Source: Paraburkholderia sp. BL21I4N1
Lineage (GTDB): Bacteria; Pseudomonadota; Gammaproteobacteria; Burkholderiales; Burkholderiaceae
Direction of reading: 5' to 3'
DNA length: 64,000 nucleotides
NCBI RefSeq assembly: GCF_002973525.1
Contig: NZ_PVEN01000021.1
Coordinates: 1-64,000, forward strand
The position numbers were made by a program, and so were the translations under genes. Positions 24,561 to 36,615 of this stretch are shown piece by piece. The notes under the pieces are model-generated. The model searched no databases. It saw only the letters and a program-made list of their open reading frames with translations, and was not told where the DNA came from. The first letter of the stretch is position 1. The number at the start of each line of letters is the position of its first letter.

Positions 24561-26051
24561 TTACTGAGGCAACGGCAGCTTTGACTGCGCAACGTGGGAG
24601 AGGAGGTTTTCCACGGATACGTGCATCACATCGGTAAAGGGCTTCGGATACAGGCCCATGAACAGCGTCAGTGCGGCAAGCACTGCCAGCATGAAAAATT
24701 CGCGACGGTTGATGTCGACGAGGCTCTTCACGTGATCGTTGGTGATCGCGCCGAAGTACACACGCTTGTACATCCACAGCGTGTAGCCCGCGCCGAGAAT
24801 CAGCGTGACTGCCGCGCCGCCCGCGATCCAGAAGTTGTACTGGACGGAGGCCAGAATCACCATGAACTCGCCGACGAAACCGGAGGTGCCCGGCAAGCCA
24901 CAGTTAGCCATCGAGAACAGCATCACGAACGCGGCGAACTTCGGCATGACGTTGACGACACCGCCGTAATCGGCGATCTGACGCGAGTGCATACGGTCGT
25001 ACAGCACACCGATACACAGGAACATCGCGCCCGACACGAAACCGTGCGAGATCATCTGCACGATCGCGCCTTCCACGCCGAGCTGGTTGAAGATGAAGAA
25101 GCCGAGCGTCACGAAACCCATGTGCGCGATCGACGAATACGCGACCAGTTTCTTCATGTCAGCCTGCACCATCGCCACGAGGCCGATGTAGATCACCGCG
25201 ATCAGCGACAGCGTGATCACGACCGGTGCGAGGAAATGGCTGGCGTCCGGTGCGATGGGCAGAGAGAAGCGCAGGAAACCGTACGCGCCGAGCTTCAGCA
25301 TGATCGCGGCCAGCACGACGGAGCCGCCGGTCGGCGCTTCCACGTGGGCGTCAGGCAACCACGTGTGGACCGGCCACATCGGCACCTTCACGGCGAACGC
25401 CATGAAGAACGCGATGAATAGCAATACCTGGGGCGTCATGCCGATCTGCGCGTGCTGCCACGTGGCCAGGTCGAACGTGCCGGTCTGGACGTACAGGTAA
25501 ATCAGCGCCACCAGCATCAGCAGCGAGCCCATCAGCGTGTACAGGAAGAACTTGAACGCCGCGTACACGCGGTTCGCCCCACCCCACACGCCGATGATGA
25601 TGTACATCGGAATCAGCGTCGCTTCGAAGAACACGTAGAACAGCATGCCGTCAGCCGAGCTGAACACGCCGACCATGATGCCCGACAGGATCAGGAACGC
25701 GGCCAGGTACTGCGCGACGTTCTTCGTGATCACTTCCCACGCGGCGATCACGACGATCACCGTAATCAATGCCGTCAACACGACGAACCACATCGAGATG
25801 CCGTCGACACCCAGGTGATACGAAATGTTGAAACGCTCGATCCAGTTGGCCTTTTCGACGAACTGCAGATCGGCGGTGCTCGAATCAAAACCCGTGATGA
25901 GCGGGATCGTCACGATAAAGCTGACGACCGAGCCGATCAGCGCAACCCAGCGCGCGGGCGCCGGGTTTTTGTCGGAACCGATAGCCAGAACCAGCAGGCC
26001 AACGAGGATCGGTAACCAGATTGCGATACTGAGAATCGGATAAGCGTGCAT
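24561..26051 (-). CDS. nuoM: NADH-quinone oxidoreductase subunit M
   Basis: A 496-residue membrane subunit of the Mrp-antiporter family. Visible are FYVFFEATLIPMYIIIGVWGG with the key Glu, FAVKVPMWPVHTWLPDAHVEAPTGGS with the key Lys, and DMKKLVAYSSIAHMGFVTLG. Length is normal. It contributes one proton channel in complex I. It lies 14 bp after nuoL and 25 bp before nuoN. Confidence 0.98.
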   Translation of the reverse strand: MHAYPILSIAIWLPILVGLLVLAIGSDKNPAPARWVALIGSVVSFIVTIPLITGFDSSTADLQFVEKANWIERFNISYHLGVDGISMWFVVLTALITVIVVIAAWEVITKNVAQYLAAFLILSGIMVGVFSSADGMLFYVFFEATLIPMYIIIGVWGGANRVYAAFKFFLYTLMGSLLMLVALIYLYVQTGTFDLATWQHAQIGMTPQVLLFIAFFMAFAVKVPMWPVHTWLPDAHVEAPTGGSVVLAAIMLKLGAYGFLRFSLPIAPDASHFLAPVVITLSLIAVIYIGLVAMVQADMKKLVAYSSIAHMGFVTLGFFIFNQLGVEGAIVQMISHGFVSGAMFLCIGVLYDRMHSRQIADYGGVVNVMPKFAAFVMLFSMANCGLPGTSGFVGEFMVILASVQYNFWIAGGAAVTLILGAGYTLWMYKRVYFGAITNDHVKSLVDINRREFFMLAVLAALTLFMGLYPKPFTDVMHVSVENLLSHVAQSKLPLPQ

Positions 26052-26065
26052 TAGTGTCCCTCGCC

Positions 26066-28147
<2,082 letters not shown>

Positions 28148-28164
28148 AACCGCTTTTCCTGAAA

Positions 28165-28470
28165 TTAACCTTTGAGCTGATCGAGATCCTCGACATTGAT
28201 CGTGTCGAGGCTACGGAACAGGGTCACCAGAATTGCGAGGCCGATCGCCGCTTCCGCCGCCGCTACCGTCAGCACGAAGAAAACGAAGATCTGGCCATGC
28301 ACGTCGCCGAGGTAATGCGAGAACGCGACGAAATTGGTGTTCACCGCCAGCAGCATCAGTTCGATCGCCATCAGGATGATGATCACGTTGCGGCGGTTCA
28401 GGAAAATGCCGACGATGCTGATCGCAAACAGGATCGCGCCGAGGACAAGGTAATGGGCAAGGGTCAACAT
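28165..28470 (-). CDS. nuoK: NADH-quinone oxidoreductase subunit K
   Basis: A 101-residue protein with three membrane helices. The conserved glutamates lie in [12 protein letters not shown] and [14 protein letters not shown], which belong to the proton-coupling path of complex I. Length is the family standard. It sits 17 bp before nuoL and 20 bp after nuoJ on the minus strand. Confidence 0.98.
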
Positions 28471-28490
28471 GATTTCTATCTCCTGTCCGC

Positions 28491-29192
28491 TCAGCTGTTT
28501 TTAGCCGCTGCCGAGTCGGCCGCTGTTGCTGCCGCCGCCGCTGCTGCCGCGGCGGCTTCTTCCGCCGCGACGGTTGCCGCGGTCTTCTCCGACTTCATCT
28601 TCACGATACGCACACGGTCCTGAGCACGCACCTTGACCTGCTCGCTAACGTTCTGGCGTTTGCTGTCTTTCTTGTGGTTCGTGGTCAGCGCGATCGCCGC
28701 GATGATCGCGACCAGCAGCACGAGGCCGGCCACTTCGAACGCGAAGATGTAATCCGTGTAGATCACCTTGCCGATCAGGCGGGTGTTCGACCAGTCGCCC
28801 ATACCGTTCGCGGCGGCCGTGGTGTCGCGCAGCGCGGTGGCGGTCGCGCCGTAGCCGTGCCACAGGATCAGCGCGGTTTCGATCACGATGATGGCACCCA
28901 CCAGCGTGGCCATCGGCACGAAGCGTTTGAAGTCTTTACGCAGCACGTCGATATTGATGTCCAGCATCATCACGACGAACAGGAACAGCACCATCACCGC
29001 GCCGACGTAGACCAGCACCAGCAGGATCGCAAGGAACTCGGCCTGCAGCAGCATCCAGATCGCGGCTGCGTTGAAGAACGCCAGCACCAGAAACAGTGCG
29101 GACGACACCGGGTTGCGCGAGGTGATCACCTTCAGCCCTGAAACCACCAGGAGCAGCGCGAAGATGTAGAACAGTACGGTCGTGAATTCCAT
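28491..29192 (-). CDS. nuoJ: NADH-quinone oxidoreductase subunit J, with alanine-rich tail
   Basis: A 233-residue membrane subunit. The core is typical, with five helices and [28 protein letters not shown], the pi-bulge helix that twists during coupling. After about residue 190 it has a basic stretch ([16 protein letters not shown]) and a tail of mostly alanine ending SAAAKNS, absent from the shorter E. coli protein. The tail is cytoplasmic by topology. It is preceded by a 204-bp spacer after nuoI, the longest gap inside the operon. Confidence 0.97.
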
Positions 29193-29283
29193 GATTACCG
29201 GTTCATCGTTAGGCCATCGTCAGGCATTGTTCTTTGGCACGCGGGGTTGGTCGAGCGGGGATTCCGCCAGAACAACCACACAG

Positions 29284-29334
29284 GTGCGCCGTGCCGCGGC
29301 GTTCAAACCGCGGCGCACGGCCCGACAACAGGCC
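29284..29334. other. Hairpin cluster in the nuoI-nuoJ spacer
   Basis: Two GC-rich inverted repeats are adjacent: CCGCGG arms flanking an eight-base loop within about 29284-29322, and ACGGCC/GGCCGT around 29317-29336. On the transcribed minus strand no T run follows, so this looks like an mRNA processing or stability element and not a terminator. Confidence 0.45.
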
Positions 29335-29396
29335 GTTTTGCTCATGCATTTACTGCCGCATTGACTGCTTCAACTGAAAACTGCAAATGAAGCGCT

Positions 29397-29885
29397 TCAA
29401 CGATACGGTGCGTCGGCTGCCTTGTTCGCGGCGATCTCTGTTTCGTAACGATCGCCAACGGCCAGCAGCATGTCTTTCGTGAAATACAGATCGCCACGCT
29501 TTTCGCCGTGATACTCGAGAATGTGCGTTTCGACGATCGAATCGACCGGGCAGCTCTCTTCGCAGAAACCGCAGAAGATGCACTTGGTCAGGTCGATGTC
29601 GTAACGCGTCGTGCGACGCGTATTGTCCGCACGCGTTTCCGATTCAATCGTGATGGCGAGCGCCGGGCACACCGCTTCGCACAGCTTGCAGGCGATGCAG
29701 CGCTCTTCGCCGTTTTCATAGCGGCGCAGCGCATGCAGCCCACGGAAACGCGGCGAGATCGGGGTCTTCTCTTCCGGGAACTGCACGGTCACCTTGCGCT
29801 GGAACGTATAACGTCCGGTCAGTGCGAGGCCCTTCAGCAGTTCCGTCAGGAAGAAGGTCTTGAAAAAATTTTGGATTGCGGTCAT
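29397..29885 (-). CDS. nuoI: NADH-quinone oxidoreductase subunit I
   Basis: A 162-residue ferredoxin-like subunit with two 4Fe-4S motifs, CIACKLCEAVCP and CIFCGFCEESCP, holding clusters N6a and N6b that pass electrons toward NuoB. An amphipathic N-terminus (NFFKTFFLTELLKGLALTGRY) anchors it to the membrane arm. Length is normal. It lies 15 bp after nuoH. Confidence 0.98.
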   Translation of the reverse strand: MTAIQNFFKTFFLTELLKGLALTGRYTFQRKVTVQFPEEKTPISPRFRGLHALRRYENGEERCIACKLCEAVCPALAITIESETRADNTRRTTRYDIDLTKCIFCGFCEESCPVDSIVETHILEYHGEKRGDLYFTKDMLLAVGDRYETEIAANKAADAPYR

Positions 29886-29900
29886 AGGTTCATCCGCCCT

Positions 29901-30965
29901 TTATTTCCAGATATTCAACGGCGACATGATCCAGAAGCCGACCACCACCAGCCACACCACGCAGACCGGAATAAAGACCTTCCAGCCCAGACGCATGATC
30001 TGGTCATAGCGATAGCGCGGGAATGTGGCGCGCGCCCAGATGAACACCGACAACAGCAGGAAAACCTTGAGGACGAGCCAGAAGATGCCCGGGATAAACG
30101 ACAGGAACCCGAACGGAGCGCTCCAGCCCCCAAGGAACAATGTGGCAGCCAACGCCGAGATCACGATCATGTTGATGTACTCGCCGAGGAAGAACAGCGC
30201 GAACGCCATCCCCGAGTAATCAATCATGTGGCCCGCGACGATTTCCGACTCCCCTTCCACCACGTCGAACGGGTGACGGTTCGTTTCGGCGATGCCCGAG
30301 ATGAAGTACACGACGAACATCGGCAGCAGCGGCAGCCAGTTCCACGACAGGAAGTTCAGGCCGTGCGAAGCAAAGAAGCCGTGTTCCTGCGAATTGACGA
30401 TGCCCGACAGGTTCAGCGTACCGGCGGTCATCAGCACGACGACGAGCGCGAAGCCCATCGAGATTTCGTACGAGACCATTTGCGCCGCGGCGCGCATCGC
30501 GCCGAGGAACGCGTATTTCGAATTCGACGCCCAACCGGCCAGAATCACGCCGTACACGCCGATCGACGAAATCGCCATGGCGTACAGCAGACCCGCGTTG
30601 ATGTCGCCGAGCACCGCGCCCGCCTGGAACGGAATCACCGCCCAGACCGCGAAAGCCGGCACCACCACCATGATCGGCGCGATCAGGTAGATCCAGCGGC
30701 TCGCTTGCGCCGGCTGAATCACTTCTTTCAGCAACAGCTTCAGCACGTCGGCGATCGGCTGCAGCAGACCGGCGGGGCCGACGCGGTTCGGGCCGAGACG
30801 CACGTGCATCCAGCCGATCAGCTTACGCTCCCAGAGAATCAGGTAAGCCACGCACAGCAGGATCACGACGGCCACCACCAGGATGCGCACCAGTGCCCAC
30901 ACCGTGGGCCATGCCACACCGAGAAGCTGGGTGCCGCCCGAGTTGATCGTATCGAACAAGCTCAT
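29901..30965 (-). CDS. nuoH: NADH-quinone oxidoreductase subunit H
   Basis: A 354-residue membrane subunit with eight or nine helices forming the quinone entrance. Typical segments are LIGWMHVRLGPNRVGPAGLLQPIADVLK, ILAGWASNSKYAFLGAMRAAAQMVSYEI and DVVEGESEIVAGHMIDYSGM with the acidic residues of the E-channel. The gene abuts nuoG exactly, with its ATG following the nuoG TAA. Confidence 0.98.
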   Translation of the reverse strand: MSLFDTINSGGTQLLGVAWPTVWALVRILVVAVVILLCVAYLILWERKLIGWMHVRLGPNRVGPAGLLQPIADVLKLLLKEVIQPAQASRWIYLIAPIMVVVPAFAVWAVIPFQAGAVLGDINAGLLYAMAISSIGVYGVILAGWASNSKYAFLGAMRAAAQMVSYEISMGFALVVVLMTAGTLNLSGIVNSQEHGFFASHGLNFLSWNWLPLLPMFVVYFISGIAETNRHPFDVVEGESEIVAGHMIDYSGMAFALFFLGEYINMIVISALAATLFLGGWSAPFGFLSFIPGIFWLVLKVFLLLSVFIWARATFPRYRYDQIMRLGWKVFIPVCVVWLVVVGFWIMSPLNIWK

Positions 30966-33299
30966 TTACGCCTTCTCCACCAGCAGTTCACCGAACAGGC
31001 TGCCCAGCGCCGCACCGGCAGGCGTAGCCGCCGATACGCGGACGACCGTCTCCGCAAGATTCGCGTCGCGCACGGCCGGCAACTGCACCGATTGCTCGCC
31101 CTGGCGCACGCGCACTGCGTCACCTTCCTTCAAACCCAGTTTGTCGAACAGCGCGGCCGGCAAACCGACCGAGTTCGCCGCACGCGACGCCGCCGTCAGA
31201 TGCAGCGATTCAGCACGACGCACCAGTGCGTCGGCGTGATAGATCGGCACGTTCGCGATGCGCTCGAACCGACCTTCCGTTGCCTTGACCGCCTTGCCGC
31301 GCGCGACCGTGACACTGGTCTGGTTCGACAGACGCGACGTCAATGCACCGTCGCCGAGCGCTGCCGTGCGAACTTCTTCCGACGTATCGAATTCGAAACC
31401 CGGCACGCCCAGCAAGCTGCCCAGCACGCGCAACACCTTCCATGCCGGACGCGTATCGCCGAGCGGACGCACGACACCGTTGAACGACTGCACGGTGCCT
31501 TCTGCGTTGACGAACGTACCGGACGTTTCCGTGAACGGCGCGATCGGCAGCAGCACGTCGGCGTATTCAGCGCCCGTCTGGAACGGCGACATCACGACAA
31601 CCATTTCAGCCTGGTTCAGCGCGGCCAAAGCCTGCGCCGGATTGGCCGCGTCGAACTCGGGTTCGACGTTCAGCAGCAGATAACCCTTGCGCGGTTGCTC
31701 AAACACTTCGTGAGCGTTCAGACCGCCCTGACCCGGCAGCGCGTTCACCAGATGCGCGCCGACCGTGTTGGCCGTTTCCGTGAGGAAGCCCAGCGTTGCG
31801 CCGGTCGCTTCCGCGATCCATTGCGCCGCGGCGTGAATGACCGCGAAATCCGGATGACGCACCGCCGCGTTGCCCAGCAACACCAGGCGGCTTTCGCCGG
31901 TGCTGAGCGACTTCGCGACCTGCTTGTTGGCGTCGGTCGGCTGCATGCCGGCGAAAGCTTCCGGCAACGCCACACCCTTCGCTTCCGACACCGCGCCGGC
32001 GATACCCGCCAACGCGTCGAGCCATGCCGACGGCGCGGCGACCACACGTTGCGCTTGCGGAATCAGCGCGTCGTCGTTCGTGGCCTGCACGAGCGTGAGC
32101 TTCGCGCCGTTCTTCGCGGCTTGCCGCAGACGCGCGGCGAACAGCGGATGGTCGCGGCGCAGATCCGAGCCGATCACCAGTGCGGCGTCGACATTCGACA
32201 GTTCGGCGATGCTCGTGCCGAGCCACGGTGCACCGTTCACCGGTGCCGAGAAATCCGATTGACGCAGACGGAAGTCGACGTTCGGCGTGCCGACCGCTTG
32301 CGCCAGTTGCTTCAACAGGAACAGTTCTTCGACCGTGCTGTGCGCGCTGCCAATTGCGGCCAGCGCATCCGCGCCATGGTCGCCCTTGATGCCCTTCAAA
32401 CCCTTGACCACATAGTCAAGCGCGCTTTGCCAGTCGGTCTCGACCCACTTGCCGCCTTGCTTGAGCATAGGCTGCGTCAAGCGCTCGGGGCTGTTCAGGC
32501 CTTCGTACGAGAAGCGGTCCTTGTCCGAAATCCAGCATTCGTTGATGGATTCGTTTTCGAACGGCAGAACGCGCATCACGCGGTTGTTCTTTACTTGCAC
32601 CACGAGGTTCGCGCCGACGGAATCGTGCGGGCTCACCGACTTGCGGCGCGACAGTTCCCACGTGCGGGCGCTGTAACGGAACGGCTTGCTGGTCAGCGCG
32701 CCGACCGGGCAGAGATCGATCATGTTGCCCGACAGTTCGGAATCCACCGTCTTGCCGACAAACGACGTGATTTCCGAATGCTCGCCGCGGCCCAGCATGC
32801 CGAGTTCCATCACGCCGGCCACTTCCTGGCCGAAACGAACGCAACGCGTGCAATGAATGCAACGCGACATTTCTTCCATCGAGATCAGCGGGCCGACGTT
32901 CTTGTGGAACACCACGCGCTTTTCCTCGCTATAGCGCGATGCCGACTTGCCGTAGCCCACGGCCAGATCCTGCAACTGACATTCGCCACCCTGGTCGCAG
33001 ATCGGGCAATCGAGCGGGTGGTTGATCAGCAGGAATTCCATCACGGCTTGCTGGCCCTTCACCGCCTTGTCCGACTTGGTGCGCACGATCATGCCGGCCG
33101 ACACCGGCGTGGCGCATGCGGGCACGGCCTTCGGCATCTTTTCGACATCGACCAGACACATCCGGCAGTTGGCCGCAATCGACAGCTTCTTGTGATAGCA
33201 GAAGTGAGGAATGTACGTGTCCACCTTATGCGCAGCCTGGATCACCATGCTGCCTTCAGGCACCTCTACTTTCTTGCCGTCTATTTCAAGTTCAACCAT
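30966..33299 (-). CDS. nuoG: NADH-quinone oxidoreductase subunit G
   Basis: A 777-residue subunit carrying the iron-sulfur relay. The N-terminal 2Fe-2S ferredoxin domain has CYHKKLSIAANCRMC and a further Cys. HPLDCPICDQGGECQLQD and the CIHCTRC segment ligate 4Fe-4S clusters. The remainder is a molybdopterin-oxidoreductase-like domain without the cofactor. I used ATG 33299 (MVELEIDGKK); a TTG three codons upstream, closer to AAGGAAG, is also possible. It is followed immediately by nuoH. Confidence 0.97.
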   Translation of the reverse strand: MVELEIDGKKVEVPEGSMVIQAAHKVDTYIPHFCYHKKLSIAANCRMCLVDVEKMPKAVPACATPVSAGMIVRTKSDKAVKGQQAVMEFLLINHPLDCPICDQGGECQLQDLAVGYGKSASRYSEEKRVVFHKNVGPLISMEEMSRCIHCTRCVRFGQEVAGVMELGMLGRGEHSEITSFVGKTVDSELSGNMIDLCPVGALTSKPFRYSARTWELSRRKSVSPHDSVGANLVVQVKNNRVMRVLPFENESINECWISDKDRFSYEGLNSPERLTQPMLKQGGKWVETDWQSALDYVVKGLKGIKGDHGADALAAIGSAHSTVEELFLLKQLAQAVGTPNVDFRLRQSDFSAPVNGAPWLGTSIAELSNVDAALVIGSDLRRDHPLFAARLRQAAKNGAKLTLVQATNDDALIPQAQRVVAAPSAWLDALAGIAGAVSEAKGVALPEAFAGMQPTDANKQVAKSLSTGESRLVLLGNAAVRHPDFAVIHAAAQWIAEATGATLGFLTETANTVGAHLVNALPGQGGLNAHEVFEQPRKGYLLLNVEPEFDAANPAQALAALNQAEMVVVMSPFQTGAEYADVLLPIAPFTETSGTFVNAEGTVQSFNGVVRPLGDTRPAWKVLRVLGSLLGVPGFEFDTSEEVRTAALGDGALTSRLSNQTSVTVARGKAVKATEGRFERIANVPIYHADALVRRAESLHLTAASRAANSVGLPAALFDKLGLKEGDAVRVRQGEQSVQLPAVRDANLAETVVRVSAATPAGAALGSLFGELLVEKA

Positions 33300-33411
33300 G
33301 ATGGTCAATCTTCCTTAACCTGTTACCGCTCAATCGTTCGCCCGGTTCACCGCCCGTGTCAGGCGATGAATCCCGCGGATGACGTGTTCTTCTGCGTGCT
33401 TGTCTGCTTGC

Positions 33412-34740
33412 TTAAGCCGCTACGGTTTCCGACGCCGCCGCCGCGCCGGCGTGACCGCCGACGAGGCAATGCTTGTGGGCGACGTGATATTCGAATTCGT
33501 CCCAGTAGTGCTTGAGCATGCCGCGAACCGGCATGGCCGCCGCATCGCCGAGCGCGCAAATCGTGCGGCCCATGATGTTTTCAGCGACCGAGTTCAGCAG
33601 ATCCAGATCTTCCGGACGGCCGAGCCCATGCTCGATACGATGCACCACGCGGTAGAGCCAGCCCGTGCCTTCGCGGCAAGGCGTGCATTGACCGCACGAT
33701 TCTTCGTAATAGAAGTACGACAGACGCAACAGCGAGCGCACCATGCAACGCGTCTCGTCCATGACGATGACCGCGCCCGAACCGAGCATCGAGCCTTGCT
33801 TGGCGATCGAGTCGTAGTCCATGTCGGTCTGCATCATGATGTCGCCCGGGATCACCGGTGCCGACGAACCGCCGGGAATCACGGCCTTGATCTTCTTGCC
33901 GCCGCGCATGCCGCCGGCCAGTTCCATCAACGTCGAGAACGGCGTGCCGAGCGGAATTTCATAATTGCCCGGACGTTCGACGTCGCCGGCCACGGAGAAA
34001 ATCTTCGTGCCGCCGTTATTCGGCTTGCCGATTTCGAGGTAATTCTGCGGACCGACTGCGAGCAGGAACGGCACGGCGGCAAACGTCTCGGTGTTGTTGA
34101 TCGTGGTCGGCTTGCCGTACACGCCGAAGCTCGCCGGGAACGGCGGCTTGAAGCGCGGTTGGCCTTTCTTGCCTTCCAGCGACTCGAGCAGCGCGGTTTC
34201 TTCGCCACAGATATAGGCGCCGTAACCGTGGTGCGCATGCAGTTCGAACGAGAAGCCCGAACCCATGATGTTCTCGCCGAGGAACCCGGCACGGCGAGCC
34301 TCTTCCAACGCTGCTTCAAAGCGCTTGTAGGTTTCCCAGATTTCGCCGTGGATGTAGTTGTAGCCGACCGTGATACCCATCGCGTACGCGCCGATGGCCA
34401 TGCCTTCGATCAGCGAATGCGGATTGAAGCGCAGAATGTCGCGGTCTTTGAACGTGCCCGGTTCGCCTTCGTCCGAATTGCAGACAAGGTATTTCTGGCC
34501 GGGAAACTGACGCGGCATGAAGCTCCACTTCAGACCGGTCGGGAAGCCCGCACCGCCACGGCCGCGCAGACCCGACGCCTTGACGTCGGCGATCACCTGC
34601 TCAGGCGGAATTTTTTCTTCGAGAATACGGCGCAGCTGGGCGTAACCGCCGCGCGCCACGTAGTCTTCGAGATGCCAGTTATCGCCGTTCAGGCCGGCGA
34701 GAATCAGCGGTTTGATGTGACGATCGTGTAAAGACGTCAT
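33412..34740 (-). CDS. nuoF: NADH-quinone oxidoreductase subunit F
   Basis: A 442-residue NADH-binding, FMN-containing subunit. GRGGAGFPTGLKWSFMP is the NADH/FMN glycine loop, CNSDEGEPGTFKDRD the FMN site, and ESCGQCTPCREGTGW plus a further Cys in GRTICALGDAA ligate the N3 4Fe-4S cluster. The start at 34740 overlaps the nuoE stop (ATGA), so E and F are translationally coupled, in line with their forming the NADH dehydrogenase module. Confidence 0.98.
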   Translation of the reverse strand: MTSLHDRHIKPLILAGLNGDNWHLEDYVARGGYAQLRRILEEKIPPEQVIADVKASGLRGRGGAGFPTGLKWSFMPRQFPGQKYLVCNSDEGEPGTFKDRDILRFNPHSLIEGMAIGAYAMGITVGYNYIHGEIWETYKRFEAALEEARRAGFLGENIMGSGFSFELHAHHGYGAYICGEETALLESLEGKKGQPRFKPPFPASFGVYGKPTTINNTETFAAVPFLLAVGPQNYLEIGKPNNGGTKIFSVAGDVERPGNYEIPLGTPFSTLMELAGGMRGGKKIKAVIPGGSSAPVIPGDIMMQTDMDYDSIAKQGSMLGSGAVIVMDETRCMVRSLLRLSYFYYEESCGQCTPCREGTGWLYRVVHRIEHGLGRPEDLDLLNSVAENIMGRTICALGDAAAMPVRGMLKHYWDEFEYHVAHKHCLVGGHAGAAAASETVAA

Positions 34741-35222
34741 TTTGAAAGTTCCTCGAGCAGCTGGTCGATCTTCGCGCGGCTCATGAAGCTGCACATGCGA
34801 TGGTTGTTCACCAGCATCACCGGCGCGTCGCCGCACGAACCCATGCACTCACCCTCTTTCAGGGTGAACTTGCCGTCGGCCGTGGTTTCGCCGAAGTCGA
34901 TGCCGAGCTTCTGCTTCAGATAGTCCGCCGCGCTGTCCGCACCGCCGTCCGGGCCGAGCTGGCACGGCAGGTTCGTGCAGAGCGTGATCTTGTATTTACC
35001 GACCGGCGAGGTCTCGTACATCGTGTAGAAGGTAGCGACCTCCTGCACGGCGACTGCCGGCATGCCGAGATAGTCCGCGACGAACTGCATGAGTTCGGGC
35101 GACAGCCAGCCATGCTCTTCCTGAGCAGTAGCCAGCGCCGACATCACGGCGGACTGTTTCTGATCGGCGGGATACTTCGCGATCGCACGATCGATTTCTT
35201 TCAGGCCTTCAGCTGAGATCAT
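34737..35222 (-). CDS. nuoE: NADH-quinone oxidoreductase subunit E
   Basis: A 161-residue thioredoxin-like 2Fe-2S subunit (cluster N1a). The four ligands are seen in LCTNLPCQLG and ECMGSCGDAPVML, with CTNLPC and CMGSC spacing as expected. ATG 35222 (MISAEGLKEID) gives the usual length; a TTG at 35243 would add seven residues. It overlaps nuoF by four bases. A 130-bp gap separates it from nuoD. Confidence 0.97.
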   Translation of the reverse strand: MISAEGLKEIDRAIAKYPADQKQSAVMSALATAQEEHGWLSPELMQFVADYLGMPAVAVQEVATFYTMYETSPVGKYKITLCTNLPCQLGPDGGADSAADYLKQKLGIDFGETTADGKFTLKEGECMGSCGDAPVMLVNNHRMCSFMSRAKIDQLLEELSK

Positions 35223-35352
35223 TTTCAGACACGACTCTTTCAATTCCTACCGAACGAAAACCCGTCGCTCACTCATGCTGCGACAGACCCGGCGTTCCTT
35301 TGCTTGACGCGCGCTTCGGTGCAGGCTGAAGACGCGCGGCGATGAATACGTC

Positions 35353-36606
35353 CTAGCGATCCACTTCGCCGAACACGATGTCCTGCGTACCGATGATCGT
35401 CACGGCGTCGGCGATCATGTGACCGCGTGCCATTTCATCGAGCGTGGACAGGTGCGCATAACCCGGCGCGCGAATCTTAAGACGATACGGCTTGTTCGCG
35501 CCGTCCGAGATCAGGTAGATACCGAACTCGCCCTTCGGATGTTCGACTGCGGCATACGCCTCGCCTTCCGGCACATGGAAGCCTTCCGTGAAGAGCTTGA
35601 AGTGGTGAATCAGTTCTTCCATGTTCGACTTCATGCCGACACGCGAAGGCGGCGCAACCTTGTGATTGTCGACCATCACCGGACCCGGATTCTTGCGCAG
35701 CCACTCAATGCACTGTTTCACAATCCGCGTGGATTGGCGCATTTCTTCGACGCGAACCAGATATCGGTCATAACAGTCGCCATTAACGCCGACGGGAATG
35801 TCGAAATCGAGCTTGTCGTAGACTTCGTACGGCTGTTTCTTGCGCAAGTCCCACTCGATACCCGAGCCGCGCAACATCGCGCCGGTCATGCCAAGATTCA
35901 GCGCACGCTCCGGGCTCACTACGCCGATACCGACCAGACGCTGCTTCCAGATCCGGTTGTCGGTGAGGAGCGTCTCGTATTCGTCGACGCACTTCGGGAA
36001 ACGCGTAAAGAAATCGTCGATGAAGTCCAGCAGCGAGCCCTGGCGGTTCTCGTTCATCTTCGACAACGCCTTCGCATTGCGAATCTTCGAAGCCTTGTAC
36101 TGCGGCATGGCTTCCGGCAAATCGCGATACACGCCGCCCGGACGGTAGTACGCCGCGTGCATCCGTGCGCCGGACACTGCTTCGTACACGTCCATCAGAT
36201 CTTCACGCTCGCGGAACGCATACAGAAACACCGCCATCGCGCCGACGTCGAGTGCGTGGGCGCCAATCCACATCAGGTGGTTCAGCACGCGCGTGACTTC
36301 GTCGAACAGCACACGGATATATTGCGCACGGATCGGCACGTCGATGCCGAGCAGCTTTTCGATCGCCATCACGTAGCCGTGCTCGTTGACCATCATCGAC
36401 ACGTAGTCGAGACGGTCCATGTACGGCACGGACTGGATGAAGGTTTTGGTTTCCGCGAGCTTCTCAGTCGCGCGATGCAGCAGACCGATATGCGGATCGG
36501 CGCGCTGGATGACTTCGCCGTCGAGCTCGAGCACGAGGCGCAGCACACCGTGCGCTGCCGGATGCTGAGGGCCGAAGTTGAGCGTGTAGTTTTTGATCTC
36601 TGCCAT
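35353..36606 (-). CDS. nuoD: NADH-quinone oxidoreductase subunit D
   Basis: A 417-residue 49-kDa-type subunit forming the quinone site with NuoB. It starts MAEIKNYTLNFGPQHPAAHGVLRLVLELDGEV with the quinone-binding His in the HPAAHG loop. TRVLNHLMWIGAHALDVGAM and VPEGEAYAAVEHPKGEFGIYL are also family marks. The length is typical of the separate (not CD-fused) form. It follows nuoC by 9 bp. Confidence 0.98.
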   Translation of the reverse strand: MAEIKNYTLNFGPQHPAAHGVLRLVLELDGEVIQRADPHIGLLHRATEKLAETKTFIQSVPYMDRLDYVSMMVNEHGYVMAIEKLLGIDVPIRAQYIRVLFDEVTRVLNHLMWIGAHALDVGAMAVFLYAFREREDLMDVYEAVSGARMHAAYYRPGGVYRDLPEAMPQYKASKIRNAKALSKMNENRQGSLLDFIDDFFTRFPKCVDEYETLLTDNRIWKQRLVGIGVVSPERALNLGMTGAMLRGSGIEWDLRKKQPYEVYDKLDFDIPVGVNGDCYDRYLVRVEEMRQSTRIVKQCIEWLRKNPGPVMVDNHKVAPPSRVGMKSNMEELIHHFKLFTEGFHVPEGEAYAAVEHPKGEFGIYLISDGANKPYRLKIRAPGYAHLSTLDEMARGHMIADAVTIIGTQDIVFGEVDR

Positions 36607-36615
36607 GGCGTTCTC

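Noticed and set aside
29508..33515. A 1335-codon open frame on the plus strand opposite nuoI-nuoG
   Set aside because: It is antisense to nuoI, nuoH and nuoG, which carry full cofactor motifs. Its Arg/His/Asp-rich composition is what the reverse frame of GC-rich genes gives.
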